Below are positions 29,804 to 41,220 of a stretch of 64,000 nucleotides of DNA, in pieces. Each line of letters begins with the position of its first letter. The first letter of the stretch is position 1. The translations under genes were made by a program, and so were the position numbers. The notes beneath the pieces are model-generated. The model had not been told where the DNA came from. It did not search any database and was given only the letters and a program-made list of their open reading frames with translations. Where the stretch lies: assembly GCA_012064385.1 (NCBI GenBank), contig QRDG01001518.1, forward strand, positions 62,001 through 126,000. Reading direction: 5' to 3'. Source of the DNA: Puccinellia tenuiflora (Eukaryota > Streptophyta > Magnoliopsida > Poales > Poaceae).

Positions 29804-31910
29804 AGGATGTCATCGATGTAAATAATGATGAACTTGTCGAGGTACTCATGGAAGATGGAGTTCATTAGCCTCATGAATGTGGCCGGAGCATTTGTGAGGC
29901 CAAAAGACATGACGGTATACTCATATAAGCCATATCGAGTAGTGAAAGCCGTCTTCGGAATATCCTCCTTTCTGATCTTGATCTGATGGTAGCCTGACCT
30001 CCGATCCATCTTGGAGAATACCGTTGCACCAGCTAGCTGATCGAACAGGTCAGTTATTCGGAGAATAGGGTACTTGTTCTTGATGGTTACCACATTCAGA
30101 GGCCGGTAATCAACAACCAGACGAGGAACATTTGTATCCCTCTTCTTGACAAAGATGACCAGGAAGCCCCAGGGCGAGCTACTCGGCCGGATAAATTCTT
30201 TTTCCAGCAGCACATCAAGTTGCTTCTTCAATTCAGTTAGCTCTTCCGCTGGCATGCGGTAGGGCCTTTTGGAAATTGGGACAGTTCCCGGAACCAACTC
30301 TATGAAAAATTCCATGCTTCGATCAGGTGGCATGCCAGGCAATTCCTCCGGGAAGACAACGGGGAAATCACACACCACTGCCACCTCATGCATTTTCAGG
30401 CGGGGTGATACCTTCTAGGAAACATATGCTGATCTCTGGTGAGAGAGGAGTGGCAGCGGATGGAGTTGCGGATGAAGGTGACCAATAGCTCACTAGCCCG
30501 ACGGTTGGGTGGATCACTGTGACAGACTTGGCAGCATAGTTCAAGTTGGCCTGATATTTGACTAGCCAGTCCATTCCCAGAATGACATCTAGACCAACTG
30601 ACTTCAGGGCCATCAATGAGAACGGAAAGGACCAATAGCCTATGGTAATCTGGACCTCTGAAGCAATCCAGTTAGTGTGCCAACTAGAGCCTGGTGTCTT
30701 GACCACTAAGGGGGAGTCCATGTTCACAAACGGTATTTGATGGTTGTGTCCAAAAGCTATGGATATGAAACAATGCGATGCTCCAGAATCAAACAAGACT
30801 GATGCTGGATAATCATTTATTCGAAGCATACCCATGAAAACACCGGGGTCCTCTTCGACTCCTTCAGCCGAGACGTGGTTCAGGCGGCCACGGCTGACGG
30901 TCATGGCCTTGGCGGCTGGTGTAAAGGGAGCCGGTGCAGGTGTTGTGGTAGCCGGTGCCTTCTGGGGACACTCCCTGGAGTAGTGCCCCGGCTGGCCACA
31001 GCTGAAGCAAGTGGGCCTCGGCGGTGGTGGAGGCAGCTGAGGGCGGAAGCCACTTCCAGCCGCACCCAAGGTCGAGGTAGCTGGGCGTGGCGGAGGTGGC
31101 CTCTACCCTGAAGGCCTTGGCGCGAAGGGAGCACGAGGCACAGCGCTGAAGGGCACAAAGACCCTGCGCTTCTTGCCCTCAGAAGAAGAGGAGCCCTGAT
31201 TGTCCATTGGGGCTGGCCTCTTGGATGACTCCAGCTCCTTCCTACCCTGCTCCATAGTGAGAGCCTGGTTGTAGAGCTCCTGGTAGGACTGGAACTTGAA
31301 GGGTAGGAGCTCGTAGCGGAGCCGAGGTGCGAGCCCCTTGCGGAACAGGTATTGCTTGTCCTCATCGTTGGTCACGTCCCGAGGGGCGTAACGGGAGAGG
31401 TGGTTGAACTCACGCCCATAAGCTTGGACGTCCATGCGTCCCTAGGTCAGATCCAGGAACTCCCTCCTCTTGAGGTCCATGATGGGCTTGGGGATGTACG
31501 CCGCACGGAAGGCGGTGCGAAACTCCGCCCAGGAGAAAGCATGGCCAGCATCAAACATTGACACGTGGCTCTCCCACCAAGAGCCGGCGGCTCCATTCAG
31601 CAGGTAGGTTGCGAAGTTGACTTGTTCGGCCACTGGCATGTGCAAGGCCGCGAACTTGCGCTCGAGAGCACGGAGCCAATCATCAGCATCCAGTGGCTCT
31701 TTAGCTTTCAGAGAAGGTGGGAGGTTGGGACCACAAGAACTCGGTGAGAGTGTTGCAGTATTTGTTCCTCCTGGCCCCTTGTTGAACCAACTGCTCGAGC
31801 AGACACTCATTTCGTAGCCGGTTCTCCTCGATAGCCATCAGAACCTCCGCCATTGAGGGTGGCGGCGGCGGATTAGGATCGCCTGGGTTACCATGACGAG
31901 TAGGAGCCAT
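29804..31910 (-). pseudogene. Gypsy gag-pol fragment (gag, protease, RT)
   Basis: The start is MAPTRHGNPGDPN near 31910. The gag core (ADDWLRALERKFAAL to AYGREFNHLSRYAP) spans two frames with a shift near 31740. In-frame TAG stops lie near 31442 and 31103. A CCHC knuckle (CFSCGQPGHYSREC) and an aspartic protease with LFDSGASH and ILGMDW follow at 31069-30400. Another frame change precedes the RT, which reads from the CDFPVVFPEELPGMPPDR linker through RPYRMPAEE, LVVDYRPLN and YHQIKI to YIDDIL, where the deletion junction cuts it. The fold and order fit Ty3/gypsy, probably a chromovirus. It is not functional. Confidence 0.9.
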
Positions 31911-32309
31911 TCTGAAGATTTCGAACAATGACATAGTTAGTAAACATCTCCGAATAGTTAGGATAGATCATTAGAGTCCTTCTTGATTTAGAGATTTAAG
32001 ATAGCACTAACACAAGAACAAATTTAGGCAACCACATGTGACATCACGTCATCGCGGTGATAGCAAACGGAAACAACTGACTCGGGACAAACACTGGACG
32101 GTAGGAACCCAAACCTCGAGAACCTAGACTTCAACACCACAATTAAAACAAATAGAGGTAAGATATCAGAGTAGAGCGAGTTGGATAAGGAGTAAAAAGA
32201 ATCCTAAGAGGGTTTTCACAACTCATTTTTAAGTTATAAATAATTTTCTAACTAGACTCGACATCGACCAATAGGTTTTCCTACAGGCAGTCCTGCTCTA
32301 AGACCAACT

Positions 32310-35300
32310 TGTAGTGCCCCGACCCCAGAACTATACAATGAAGCTTTGTGCAACCGGTCGTGCTACACAATCGAAGGTTACTGGGGTTACCAATCCCAGG
32401 CCAAAACCTTTGGCAGGCGTGCTCGGAATGGATCATCGGCAACGCAACACTTCGATCATGCCATAAGCTCAGACATAGCTATCATGTATAGTAGAGAGAT
32501 CAAGACTGCGGAACAACTGGCACATCACAGACTCTACGACACAAAGAGATCATATAGCAACTCTTATATGAGAAAGATACAAATTACACACAAAAGGAGT
32601 CACAGACCCATCAGTACATCATGCGGAAGCGAAGTAGTTGTCTAATACAACAAGATCCAAATATATGGCCTAAGAGGCCTACACATAAACATAAACCCGG
32701 CCAGCTTGTTCCAACGTCCCAAGCTGCCACCTGGGAACCCCAAACTACTCGTCGATGTCCAAGAAGAAACCACCTGGCTGCTCGGTGTCGTCCTCCTCTG
32801 AAACAAATTATAAAGGCAGCAAACAGAGACTGAGTACGATGTACTTGCAAGTTTAGTAGGGCGATATAGGCCCAATGATGACGGAGGCTCTAAAGCTGTA
32901 TAGTATTTATTTTGCATAAAGATAGTTTTCCTTTATAAAAGACATAAGTGACATAATGATATCGTCTACTCAGAATGTTTTTCGAAAGGGGATAAGATAG
33001 TAACTTTTCATCTTTGGTTCTCATCGAACCAACTTGTAACCAGAACATCTCATCTCCACCAAGGCACTCACTCGAATCACCCTCGAGGAAATGAACCTTT
33101 TATCACACGTTGATTATGCAACCTCTAGCTGCCAAATTAATTAAAATGTTCAGGTTCCCTATGATCTTATCGTCTATTCCCAAGTCGTCCATAACCGCGG
33201 ACATGGCTTTTCGAAAAGATTTAACCCTGCAGGGGTGTACTAATTTACCCATTGGTACCGTCCGGCTCACCTGATTGGCCCTCTTCCGGGGAAGGCCGAC
33301 GAGTGGGCGCGGTTAAACCTTTACCTCGCATGAGACTATCCAAGAGTCATCTGTGGCGATATGACAAGTTTACCCAGCCTATTTCAGCCCCTGCCCCCAT
33401 CGCGACGTGCTAAACACCACCATCCTCATTGTTTCTTTTTCCGCTCACACACCCACGCGCAAATGGAAATAGCAAACTACCGGACCCTTGGATACGCCCG
33501 CACAAGTTATTCAGTTAGTAAGGAGCCCATACTCCCACCAATGGAAGCACGCTCGTCGTGGTTTAAGATGTAAAGAACTCGCACCTAGGGGCAAGAATGA
33601 GGCAAAACATCATCCCAATGGCAACTCATCCAAGCCTTCTTAGCATTTTAATTAAGCATCACAATAACCACCATGTCCGAAACATTCCATCAACATCATA
33701 ATTATGGAATTTAATCAACGGACATAAATAGCATTTGACTAAGCATGGCTAAGCATAGCTAAGCATATGTAAACAACTATTATAACTTTGTCACCGGCCA
33801 ACACATCAAGCCTATGGTTCATAGGAGGGGAAGCATGTGATGGTTCGGGGAAAACATGCATTCATAGGATACTCTAGTATTGACCAAAATTGACATAGAA
33901 TCGAATGCAATATTATGGTGGATAAAATAAGTTTATAAAACAATAGGATGCTAGATGCCAAGAAGGTTAGGTTATCTCTTGCCTTGCTGCCGGGGCGTGT
34001 AGTACGGATCGTCGGTATAGGCGAGGGAACCCTCGACTCCGGAATCTATCGATACCCAAGCAATAATAGAAGAACAAATAAATATCACGAAGACAAGTGC
34101 AATGCACAATCATGATGGTATGTCAATTTCATGCAATGATAACATCACATAATTTAACTAACAATATTAAATGGAGTGCCAAATAATTAGTGCAATTATT
34201 TGGAAGCAACCCCATATTTAACTTAATGACCACAATGTTCATACATTATTAAATTATTCAAAAGTGGTTTAAATATGCATGAACATGACATTATTAGATA
34301 GGTGTTGTTCTTCCGATCATTTTGTCACCTCATTTGTGATTTTCCGATTTTCGGTGAATAAATAGCGAATTAAATGATTAATTGAATTTAATTCTTTTAA
34401 TCAATTAAAGAATAACTTCAAAGGAAAATGTGTGATCATGATTTGATATTAGCATGGTTTGATAGCATTTGAAGTGCTGATCACAATGATATTTTATTCA
34501 CAATTTTTGGTTAATTACTTAACAAGTTATGATTTTTTCCCAATTTGGTATTATTAAGCCATTTTAGGAATTATTAAATAAACAGCAAGAATATAAATTC
34601 AGAAGACCATTACAATTATTCTAACATGTAGAGTTTGTTTTTCTGAACAATTTGATATTTGATTTGCTAACATTGGAGCATTATTTAAATAGATATCAAT
34701 TATTTTAATTTGCTTTTATTTTCCAAAAAGGAAAAATAATTAGCCAGACAGGCCGGCCTCCAAACCGGCCAGGCCGGGCTCAAGGCCGGGCAGGCAACCG
34801 AGGCAGCCGGCCTCGTGGCCGGCCCAGACCGGGCACCGGGCCGGGTGAGGACCCGAGGCTTCCGGCCTTTTAGCCGGCCCAGGCCGAGAGCAAGGCCGGG
34901 AACCCTCCCAAGCCAGCCGGCCTTCTAGCCAGACAAGCCGGGGTCCAGGCCGGGTGCACGGGGCGTGCGGCGACCGACGGTGAAACGGCCGGCGACGACG
35001 CCGTTCGGGCGGCGCTCCGCGGTGTGATTGGCGCCACCAAAACGGTTACGGAGGTAGCGGTAGTGAGCGTGCTCGGATACGGGAGGATAGGCGCAGGGCG
35101 ACAAGCTCGTGCGTGACGCGGCGCGGCCATGGCGGACGGCCGTGCGGCCGCTCGCACGAAGGCGAGACTACAGAGCAGGGGGAGGAGGGAGAAGGTGTCC
35201 AGGAGGACGGCGGGCTCACCTTAGGCGAGTAGGTGCGCTCGGAGTGGGCGGAGGGGGTCTGTTGCATCCGGAAATTGATGAGGACGAGGACGGCGAGCGG

Positions 35301-36329
35301 CGGACGGAGGCGAGGATGCTGGCGACGATTCGTGCGTCCCCGGCCCGATTCCTGGTACGGGGAGGAAGAGGAGGATGCGGCGAAGGAGATGGCAGCGTCG
35401 CCTTGTCCCGGGAAACTCCAGTGGCGGCGAATCGACGGCGACGGCGTCGGCACCGCGGCGGACAGCACGGGGGGAACTAGGGTTGGTTCGATCCGGGAAA
35501 CGGGGAGGGGAAAGAGATGCGGGGGGGGGGGGGGGGGGGGGCAGGTGAGCGCCCTCGTGCGTCTTTGACCCACAGGGAGGCTTGGCACGGCGGCATGGGC
35601 AGCGGAAGGCATTGTGCCAGTGGCCTCGCGGCGCTGTGGCGACTGTGTGGGGAAGAAGACCGTTTTTCCAGAAAACCCCCTGGCACATTTAATTAAATTG
35701 CAAAAAGGTCCAACAGTAAGCTTTGGCGATTTAATTGAGGCCCTAAACCATTTTTATAAATTCTGGAAAAATTCATATAGGCTCCCTTTAACCTTTAGAA
35801 CCTCCACAAAAGTTTATGTGGCAAAATAAAATGTTTTGGACAACAAATGTTCACAGGTTTTAATTATAGTCATATTTGATAATTTGCAAAATGTATTTAT
35901 TTGGAGCACTTAAGCATTTCCAAAAATAGTGAAATTATTCATGGAGGCTCCCAATATAGTAATGAAGCTCCCCATGATTTTATTTTGAATTTATGGAAAG
36001 TTTAACTTGGTTTCAAAAATAGCGTTTGAATTGAACCAATTTTGGATTCTCAAATTCATTTCTTATTTGCCAATATTTGGATTTTGAGAATTGGTTATAA
36101 AATGTAAACTTGGAACTTCCTAAACAATTTGGAAGTCCAAGAATGATTTGTTTGCCAAGTTAAGTAATTGCATTGGTTTGGATGTTTGGGAAGTTTGCTT
36201 CCCCATTTTAATTGCTTCATATGTTGATTGTTAGAAGTAGCAATTTCAAATGCATGCCATGATGCAAACAAGAATGCAAAAAGTGGAAAAATTCTTCGTA
36301 TTTTTCAGTACAAAGCGGGGGCTATTACA
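32310..36329 (-). repeat. Complete 5' LTR of the gypsy element, about 4.0 kb
   Basis: Plus-strand ends TGTAGTGCCCCGACCCC and GGGGGCTATTACA. It has AT-rich outer parts and a GC-rich core at 34740-35690. The large size is within the known range for grass gypsy LTRs. Next to its inner end (32297-32309) the minus strand reads TTGGTCTTAGAGC, a degenerate match to the initiator-Met primer site TGGTATCAGAGC. Between it and gag lies a leader without features (31911-32296). Confidence 0.85.
34740..35690. repeat. GC-rich core of the gypsy LTR with GGCCGG minisatellite
   Basis: At 34745-34960 a degenerate repeat of GGCCGGGCNCAAGGCCGGSC units is followed by CG-rich, open-frame-rich sequence and an uninterrupted G-run at about 35521-35540. 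All open frames here run in several phases at once and lack domains, so I treat them as compositional. By position it may be the promoter/leader part of the LTR. Confidence 0.6.
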
Positions 36330-36334
36330 TTGGT

Positions 36335-37918
36335 CAAACCCACTTTGACCGTCTCCAAAACAAGTTTAAAATGTGAAAATGAAAAACTAAGTGCAGATCC
36401 TTCTTAGTCACTCTGAAATGAAACTTTGGCGATTTTATTGATTTTTCTATTTTTCATAACTCTAAACCCTCTCACTTGAGTTGAACTCTCTGCAACATAG
36501 ATCGTGGTAAGTCATTTGTGTGAAGGTTTTCTCATGAAAATACACATAGACCAAGTTTATTATTTTATATCGTAACTATGTCACATAATACGACAATGTG
36601 CGCTGGTTTCACATTCTTACAATTTTTTTTGAATTATTTGTGCTCATTTTAATATTTGGTCAAACCTCACAAAAAAATGTTGACCGACTCGAAATCCAAG
36701 TTTTATATTTTTTTTATAGCAACTTAGTTGCATAATACGACAATGTGCGATAGTTTTATTTTTTTTTTGATTTTTTTAATTAGTTATGGTCAACCCTAGC
36801 TTAGTGAAACCCTAACCCTAAGCCCCAAAAACCCTAAAATCCCTAACCCTAAACCCCGAAAACCCCATCCGAAACCCCTCCCGCTTCCGAGCCGTTGATC
36901 GCTCGTCAGTGAACGGTTGGGATCAGACACGCCGATCCGCGTGTGCGCACGTTCTGCAATTTGATTGGCTCGTGGGCATGTGATGCGCTGATTGGCTGGA
37001 TAGATGGGGTTTGGATCGGCCCGCTGGTTCGATCTAAGCCGTTCCATAAGATCCGGCGATCTAGAATGACGTGGTGCATGGAACAAGCGTACGTGCGTCT
37101 TACTTCGTGTCCTTTGTGTGTGCTCGCCTCCACGCAGCCACCCGTTGCATTTGAATCATATCAAATTATATCGAAGTTTGTATTTGAATCATATCAAATT
37201 GTATCGAAGTTTGTATTTGAATCGAAAATTGTATCGAAGTTTGTATTTGAAAACTGTGTTCGGTGTCCGGCCATTTAGGGGTGCCGGTGGGGGAGGGCAA
37301 AATAGTTTGGACCCACCTACCGGAATAATTTAATATCCCTTGGTAAATCTAAATCTATGATCACACCTAAGTGAGTACACGAGTCTATGACCCACCTGTC
37401 GGAATCAATCCAACATTACGACCGTTTAATCAACCATGTCGTGTGCTGGCTATTTTGGCCGTCAGAAACATCGCGCAGTAGCTATTTCTTCGAACGATGT
37501 TGCATTTTTCACCATTCCGATGAAAAGTGTCGCACAGGAGTTATTTGCCACACTGAATCTTCTGAATTTCCCATTTCTTTTCCCTTTTTCAACCTTTATT
37601 CATACAATTTCAAGCTTACAAACTCCTACTACACCCAGCCAGTGCGATTACCATACAATTTCTCCCAAATTCTTCCTACAAATTCCTCCCAAATTCATGC
37701 CATTCCATACAATTTCAACATTACACCCACTGCGACTAACATACCCCCTACAAATGCCCAAATGCAAATGGGAAATTGTGCTTGATATTCGAGCTTCCTA
37801 ATCTTTTGTTTTTGAATCTCCTTAGCTCGTCAGCAACCTCTATATCAATGCGTGCTCCGCCCTCCGTCTCTTCTTCTGGAGCTCGCGTTGCGGCCGCTGC
37901 TGTCTGTGGCATCCATTC
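36335..37918. other. Right half of the Mutator element: telomere-like and 33-bp repeats
   Basis: A diverged unit of the ~160-bp array (to about 36780) is followed by degenerate telomere-like CCCTAACCCTAA/CCCTAAACCCC motifs (36812-36870), and by a 33-bp tandem repeat of GAATCATATCAAATTRTATC plus GAAGTTTGTATTT, about 2.9 copies (37150-37248). No protein domain is seen up to 37918, apart from a possible continuation of the minus-strand GRF gene. Confidence 0.65.
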
Positions 37919-38235
37919 TTAGTGCTCAACTAGCAGCTGATTCATTAGCGTCTGGACCAGAACATCTTCCCAAAGGAAGAAACATTTTAACTGCAAAATC
38001 GCTAAACAGATCAAATGGATTGCTCAAGTATGCCGATCCATGAAAATTGTGAAATTGTCCCAATTCTTACCCCAATCGCGTTGGTGCACACGTAGAACGG
38101 ACGATTTGTGTTCCTCGGTGTCTGCGAAATCCTCCGAGCAACGTCCATCCGGCACCGCAGACAGACGAAGATCGGCATCTCCGTGTGCGCCGGGATCTCC
38201 ATCCGCGAGGTGGCGCGGGAGCTAGAAGAAGACAT
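37919..38235 (-). CDS. GRF-type zinc-finger protein in the Mutator element, two exons
   Basis: Exon 1 is 38235-38071 (starts MSSSSSRATSRMEIP) and ends at a consensus donor GTAAGA. Exon 2 is 37990-37919 after a TTTTGCAG acceptor. Both junctions keep phase and give 78 residues. The fold signature is CLRC, then ARRISQTPRNTNRPFYVC, then CFFLWED, the pattern of GRF zinc fingers (C-x2-C ... GR/NR-x-FY-x-C ... CxFFxWxD). The second Cys-to-Cys spacing is normal and no stop or frame change is seen. GRF fingers bind single-stranded nucleic acid in known proteins. The gene lies opposite to the transposase remnant, near the other end of the element, as the second gene of maize MuDR does. A longer product through the TAA at 37919 is possible only if that stop is recent. 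Confidence 0.65.
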
Positions 38236-38778
38236 GGAGCTTGATTCGTGAACGCCCGGAGCCGAAGGGGAACTCACCACGTCCGCGCACGTCACCTGTA
38301 GCTGTAGCACACGGTCGTGCCCTCCCACCGTCGGTGGCGCTCCCCGTCGACGCCGCCCTCTTGGTCGCCCGCGCCCGCCTCCTAGCAGCCAACCTCTGCG
38401 CCCGGCTCCTAGCTCGCCGCCCACCTCTGCACGTGGCCGCCTGCAACCCCGCTTCGCTGATTCTTGCTCCCCGCTGCGAGCTCTGGGGGCGCGGTACGCT
38501 GCTTTTATCAGAGACGCGGCGCCGGCAACGGTCGACGGGCTGCCATCAGTATGTGCCCATTTGCTCAGTTTTTCCCTCAGGAACGATCGATAGGGGGGTC
38601 CCACAAGCAGTGGCTACAAGCCCGAGTCAACTACCTTGACCAGACGGAGATGACAAGATTCACGGAATAAGTCCTTGCGCCCAGAATAGGGGTAAAACTG
38701 AGGATGTTTCGCAACTGAGGGAAAAACTGAGCACATGGACACAACTTATGGCAGAAGGATAATTTGCCCTTAATTTAA

Positions 38779-38874
38779 ACACCTAGTTTTATTCCGCAAT
38801 TATCAAGCCCTAAACCGGAAAAGTTTTAATCGCCTATTCACCCCCCCCTCTAGGCGACATCGTTTGTTCTTTCA
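38779..38874 (+). repeat. 5' LTR, last part
   Basis: It continues the LTR after the Mutator-like element and ends CATCGTTTGTTCTTTCA. It matches 59179-59271 of the 3' LTR apart from C-run length. Confidence 0.95.
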
Positions 38875-38876
38875 AT

Positions 38877-38888
38877 TGGTATCAGAGC
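38877..38888 (+). promoter_or_regulatory. Primer-binding site (initiator Met tRNA)
   Basis: TGGTATCAGAGC begins 2 bp after the LTR end. It is the standard complement to the 3' end of plant initiator tRNA-Met and fixes the orientation and the LTR border. Confidence 0.95.
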
Positions 38889-38928
38889 CTCGGCTCTCTT
38901 TTTGGGCTTTACCGCCTAGAGAGTAAAG

Positions 38929-39732
38929 ATGTCGTTTAGAGAATTAGTGCACGATCCCACTTTTATATTCGATGGCACAAATTTTAATGTTTGGAAAACT
39001 CATATGCTTAGTGACTTACGGGTCTTGGACCCAATATTGAGCGTATCTTAGATATAGGTTTTTCTCCTCCAAAGGATTACGAAAGTATGACTTTAGAGGA
39101 TGAGAAAAACTTATATCTAGATGCTCTAGCTTCTAATGAGTTTTGCAAATTTTTGAGTGTTGTAGTTTTTGAGTCAATCATGCCTCTCCGGAACGCTCAT
39201 GAATTGTGGACAAAGCTTCAAGATAAATACGGCAAGTCCATGACTATTGAGGATGATTGTTCTCCCTCCACCTCCGAGCGTAATGAGTTCTCAACTTCGT
39301 CTACTTCACCAAAATGTGGTAAGCCACAAACTAATATGATGGTGAGTAGTGATAGGTTGTGCAATAATGATAGTGAGCTCATTGTTGATGATCTTTTATC
39401 TCTATCTTGTTGCAATGCCTCATCTTTGGACCTAAACACACATAGCACTATAAATGTCATACATGCTAGTGTTGATAGTCCTTGCATATCATCCAAAAAT
39501 TGCTTGGATAAATCTCTTGATGATATGCTTGCTTTATCTTGTTGCCATGATAAAAATGCTTATGTTTCCTCTAATTCTTGTATTAATAATAATGTAGAGG
39601 AAACCCAATTAGCTATGGAACAAGATGTGAACTTGAGTAGTTCAAAAATTAATTGTTCTTCTTCATCAACCATCTTTTGCCTTATGGCTAAATCCTCATG
39701 TAGTGATGATAATGATAATGATAATGATAATA

Positions 39733-39791
<59 letters not shown>

Positions 39792-41220
39792 GAATACTTT
39801 CATAAGAAAGGTCTAATGGTTCTAAATGCCCTTCCTAAAAATAAAATGCTCATGATATCCTCTTTGAAATTATGGAAACCATAATTGAGCGTGGGCTTAC
39901 TATTAAGGCTTTGGAAGCAAGCCTTGTAGAAAAAGGAAGGATTGAAAGAGAGGATGCGAATGAGAAAGGATCTTTAGAGGTGACTCTTGAGGAAGAGCAA
40001 GAGACTCGGGCTTCTCTTGAGGAGAAACTCGAATCTATTGAGGAGTATCATAATGAAATAATTGCTAAACTCATTAAAGAACGTGACCATGCTCATGCTA
40101 AATATAAAGTCACGAAAAAGGAAAATGCTAGATTTAAGGAAGAGCTTGCCAAGTTGTATTCTTCCATTCCTAATGCTAATGATGCTTGTGCTACTAACTC
40201 CACTTCTTGTGAAGCATCTATTTTGAAGGAGAATGTTGATTTAAGGGCTCAACTTGAGTTGCTAACTAGCAAGAATGGGAAATTGGAAGAAAGTCATGAA
40301 AAGCTATCTAGCTCTAATGATGATCTTCTAGCATCCTATGCTAGTCTAAAGTTAGCTCATGAGGCCATCACTACCAACGTAACATCTACTGAGCCTCATG
40401 TGGACAATGGCACAACTTCGAGTAAAATGCTATATTGCCTTGTGCTAGTCCTTGTAGTTCATCCACTCACAATGTTGGTACATCTTGTGATGAATTACTT
40501 TCTTTGCCTTGTTGCTCTAACAATGATGCATCTACCTCCCCTAGCTCTTCTGTTGTCACTAACCATGTAGAGGAAAGAAATGAGGCCAAGGCCCAAGCCA
40601 CTTCTATGAAGAAAGGCTTGGAAAAGCGTCATGAAGGGAAGAGTTCACTTGACAACATGTTGAGTGTGCAACAATCCCCCAATGACAAGAGTGGACTTGG
40701 ATTCAACTCCAATAACAAGAACAAGTCCAAGAGTAACAAGAAGAAGGGCCAAGAACAAGTCAAGAATTCGGCCAAGATTACTTGCTTCAAGTGCAAGATT
40801 GAAGGGCACCATGTTAGGGATTGCCCAATGAAGAAGCCTCTTAGTGAGAAGCAACTAGGGAAGCGGCCTCTTGTTCAATCTCATGCTCCACCACGAGTTG
40901 AACAAAGGCCACCTCCTAAGAAGACTCAAGTCAATGCTCCTCATGTTGAGGAGCCTATTAAGAAGAAAGAGAAGAGTCGATGTTGCTACCTTTGCCGTGG
41001 CAAGGGTCACTTTGCTTCTTCATGCACCATCGGTAACCTATCCAACCCCATCCTAATTGATGATGTTTATTCACTTAGAAAGGATAGAGTTGGCAATGTG
41101 ATTGCCAAATATGTTGGTACTCAAAGTGGTGTCAAGAAAAGAACCATTTGGGTAGCCAAACCTATTGTGACTAACCTCTTAGGACCCAACTTGGTTGGGG
41201 ACCAACAAGCTCAAACTTGA
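38929..41220 (+). pseudogene. Gag-like protein with coiled coil and two zinc knuckles
   Basis: The start MSFRELVHDPTFIFDG at 38929 opens a copia-type gag N-domain (NFNVWKTHML, then HELWTKLQDKYG). Frame changes lie near 39028, 39860 and 40430. In order: the gag N-domain, a Ser/Asn/Cys-rich stretch with LSCC motifs, a poly-Asp run, a long E/K coiled coil (about 39890-40330), and two CCHC knuckles, CFKCKIEGHHVRDC (40783-40824) and CYLCRGKGHFASSC (40984-41025). The protein ends at 41218-41220. Gag would package element RNA in cytoplasmic particles. It is much longer than ordinary gag, and no pol follows. The copia-like (possibly SIRE-related) assignment is inferred from the N-domain. Confidence 0.8.
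39706..39792 (+). repeat. (GAT)n microsatellite encoding poly-Asp
   Basis: GATAATGATAATGAT followed by about twenty GAT triplets in frame within the gag-like gene. Confidence 0.95.

Larger units (their letters stand above)
29265..36329 (-). mobile_element. Gypsy (chromovirus-like) retrotransposon with internal deletion
   Basis: The 5-bp TSD TTGGT is at 29260-29264 and 36330-36334. On the minus strand the order is a full 5' LTR (36329-32310), a degenerate primer site, gag, CCHC knuckle, protease and reverse transcriptase up to the YIDD motif, and then an abrupt jump into the last 539 bp of the 3' LTR. RNase H, integrase and most of the 3' LTR are missing. The element inserted into the Mutator-like element, in the middle of its tandem repeats. 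Confidence 0.95.
26360..38769 (+). mobile_element. Mutator-like element (9-bp TSD), split by a gypsy element
   Basis: The TSD TTAATTTAA is at 26351-26359 and 38770-38778, and the uninterrupted sequence is preserved in the 3' LTR near 59170. The termini start GGGTCATTT (left) and GGGCAAATT (right, minus strand). Both subterminal zones carry CTCAGTTTTGCC / CTCAGTTTTTCC motifs as degenerate inverted repeats. Without the gypsy insertion it is about 5.3 kb. It carries a deleted transposase gene on the plus strand (27019), tandem repeats on both sides of the gypsy insertion, and a GRF zinc-finger gene on the minus strand near the right end. Confidence 0.9.

Noticed and set aside
29203..32850. Pairs of identical short frames at 29256-29849 and 32346-32850
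   Set aside because: They are in the repeated LTR termini of the gypsy element and carry no domain.
34870..35688. Open frames up to 188 codons in the GC-rich core of the large gypsy LTR
   Set aside because: Open in most phases simultaneously, Pro/Arg/Ser-rich, and located within an LTR.
36812..36870. Interstitial telomere or chromosome-end fusion
   Set aside because: Units are few and degenerate and lie inside a transposon with an exact TSD.
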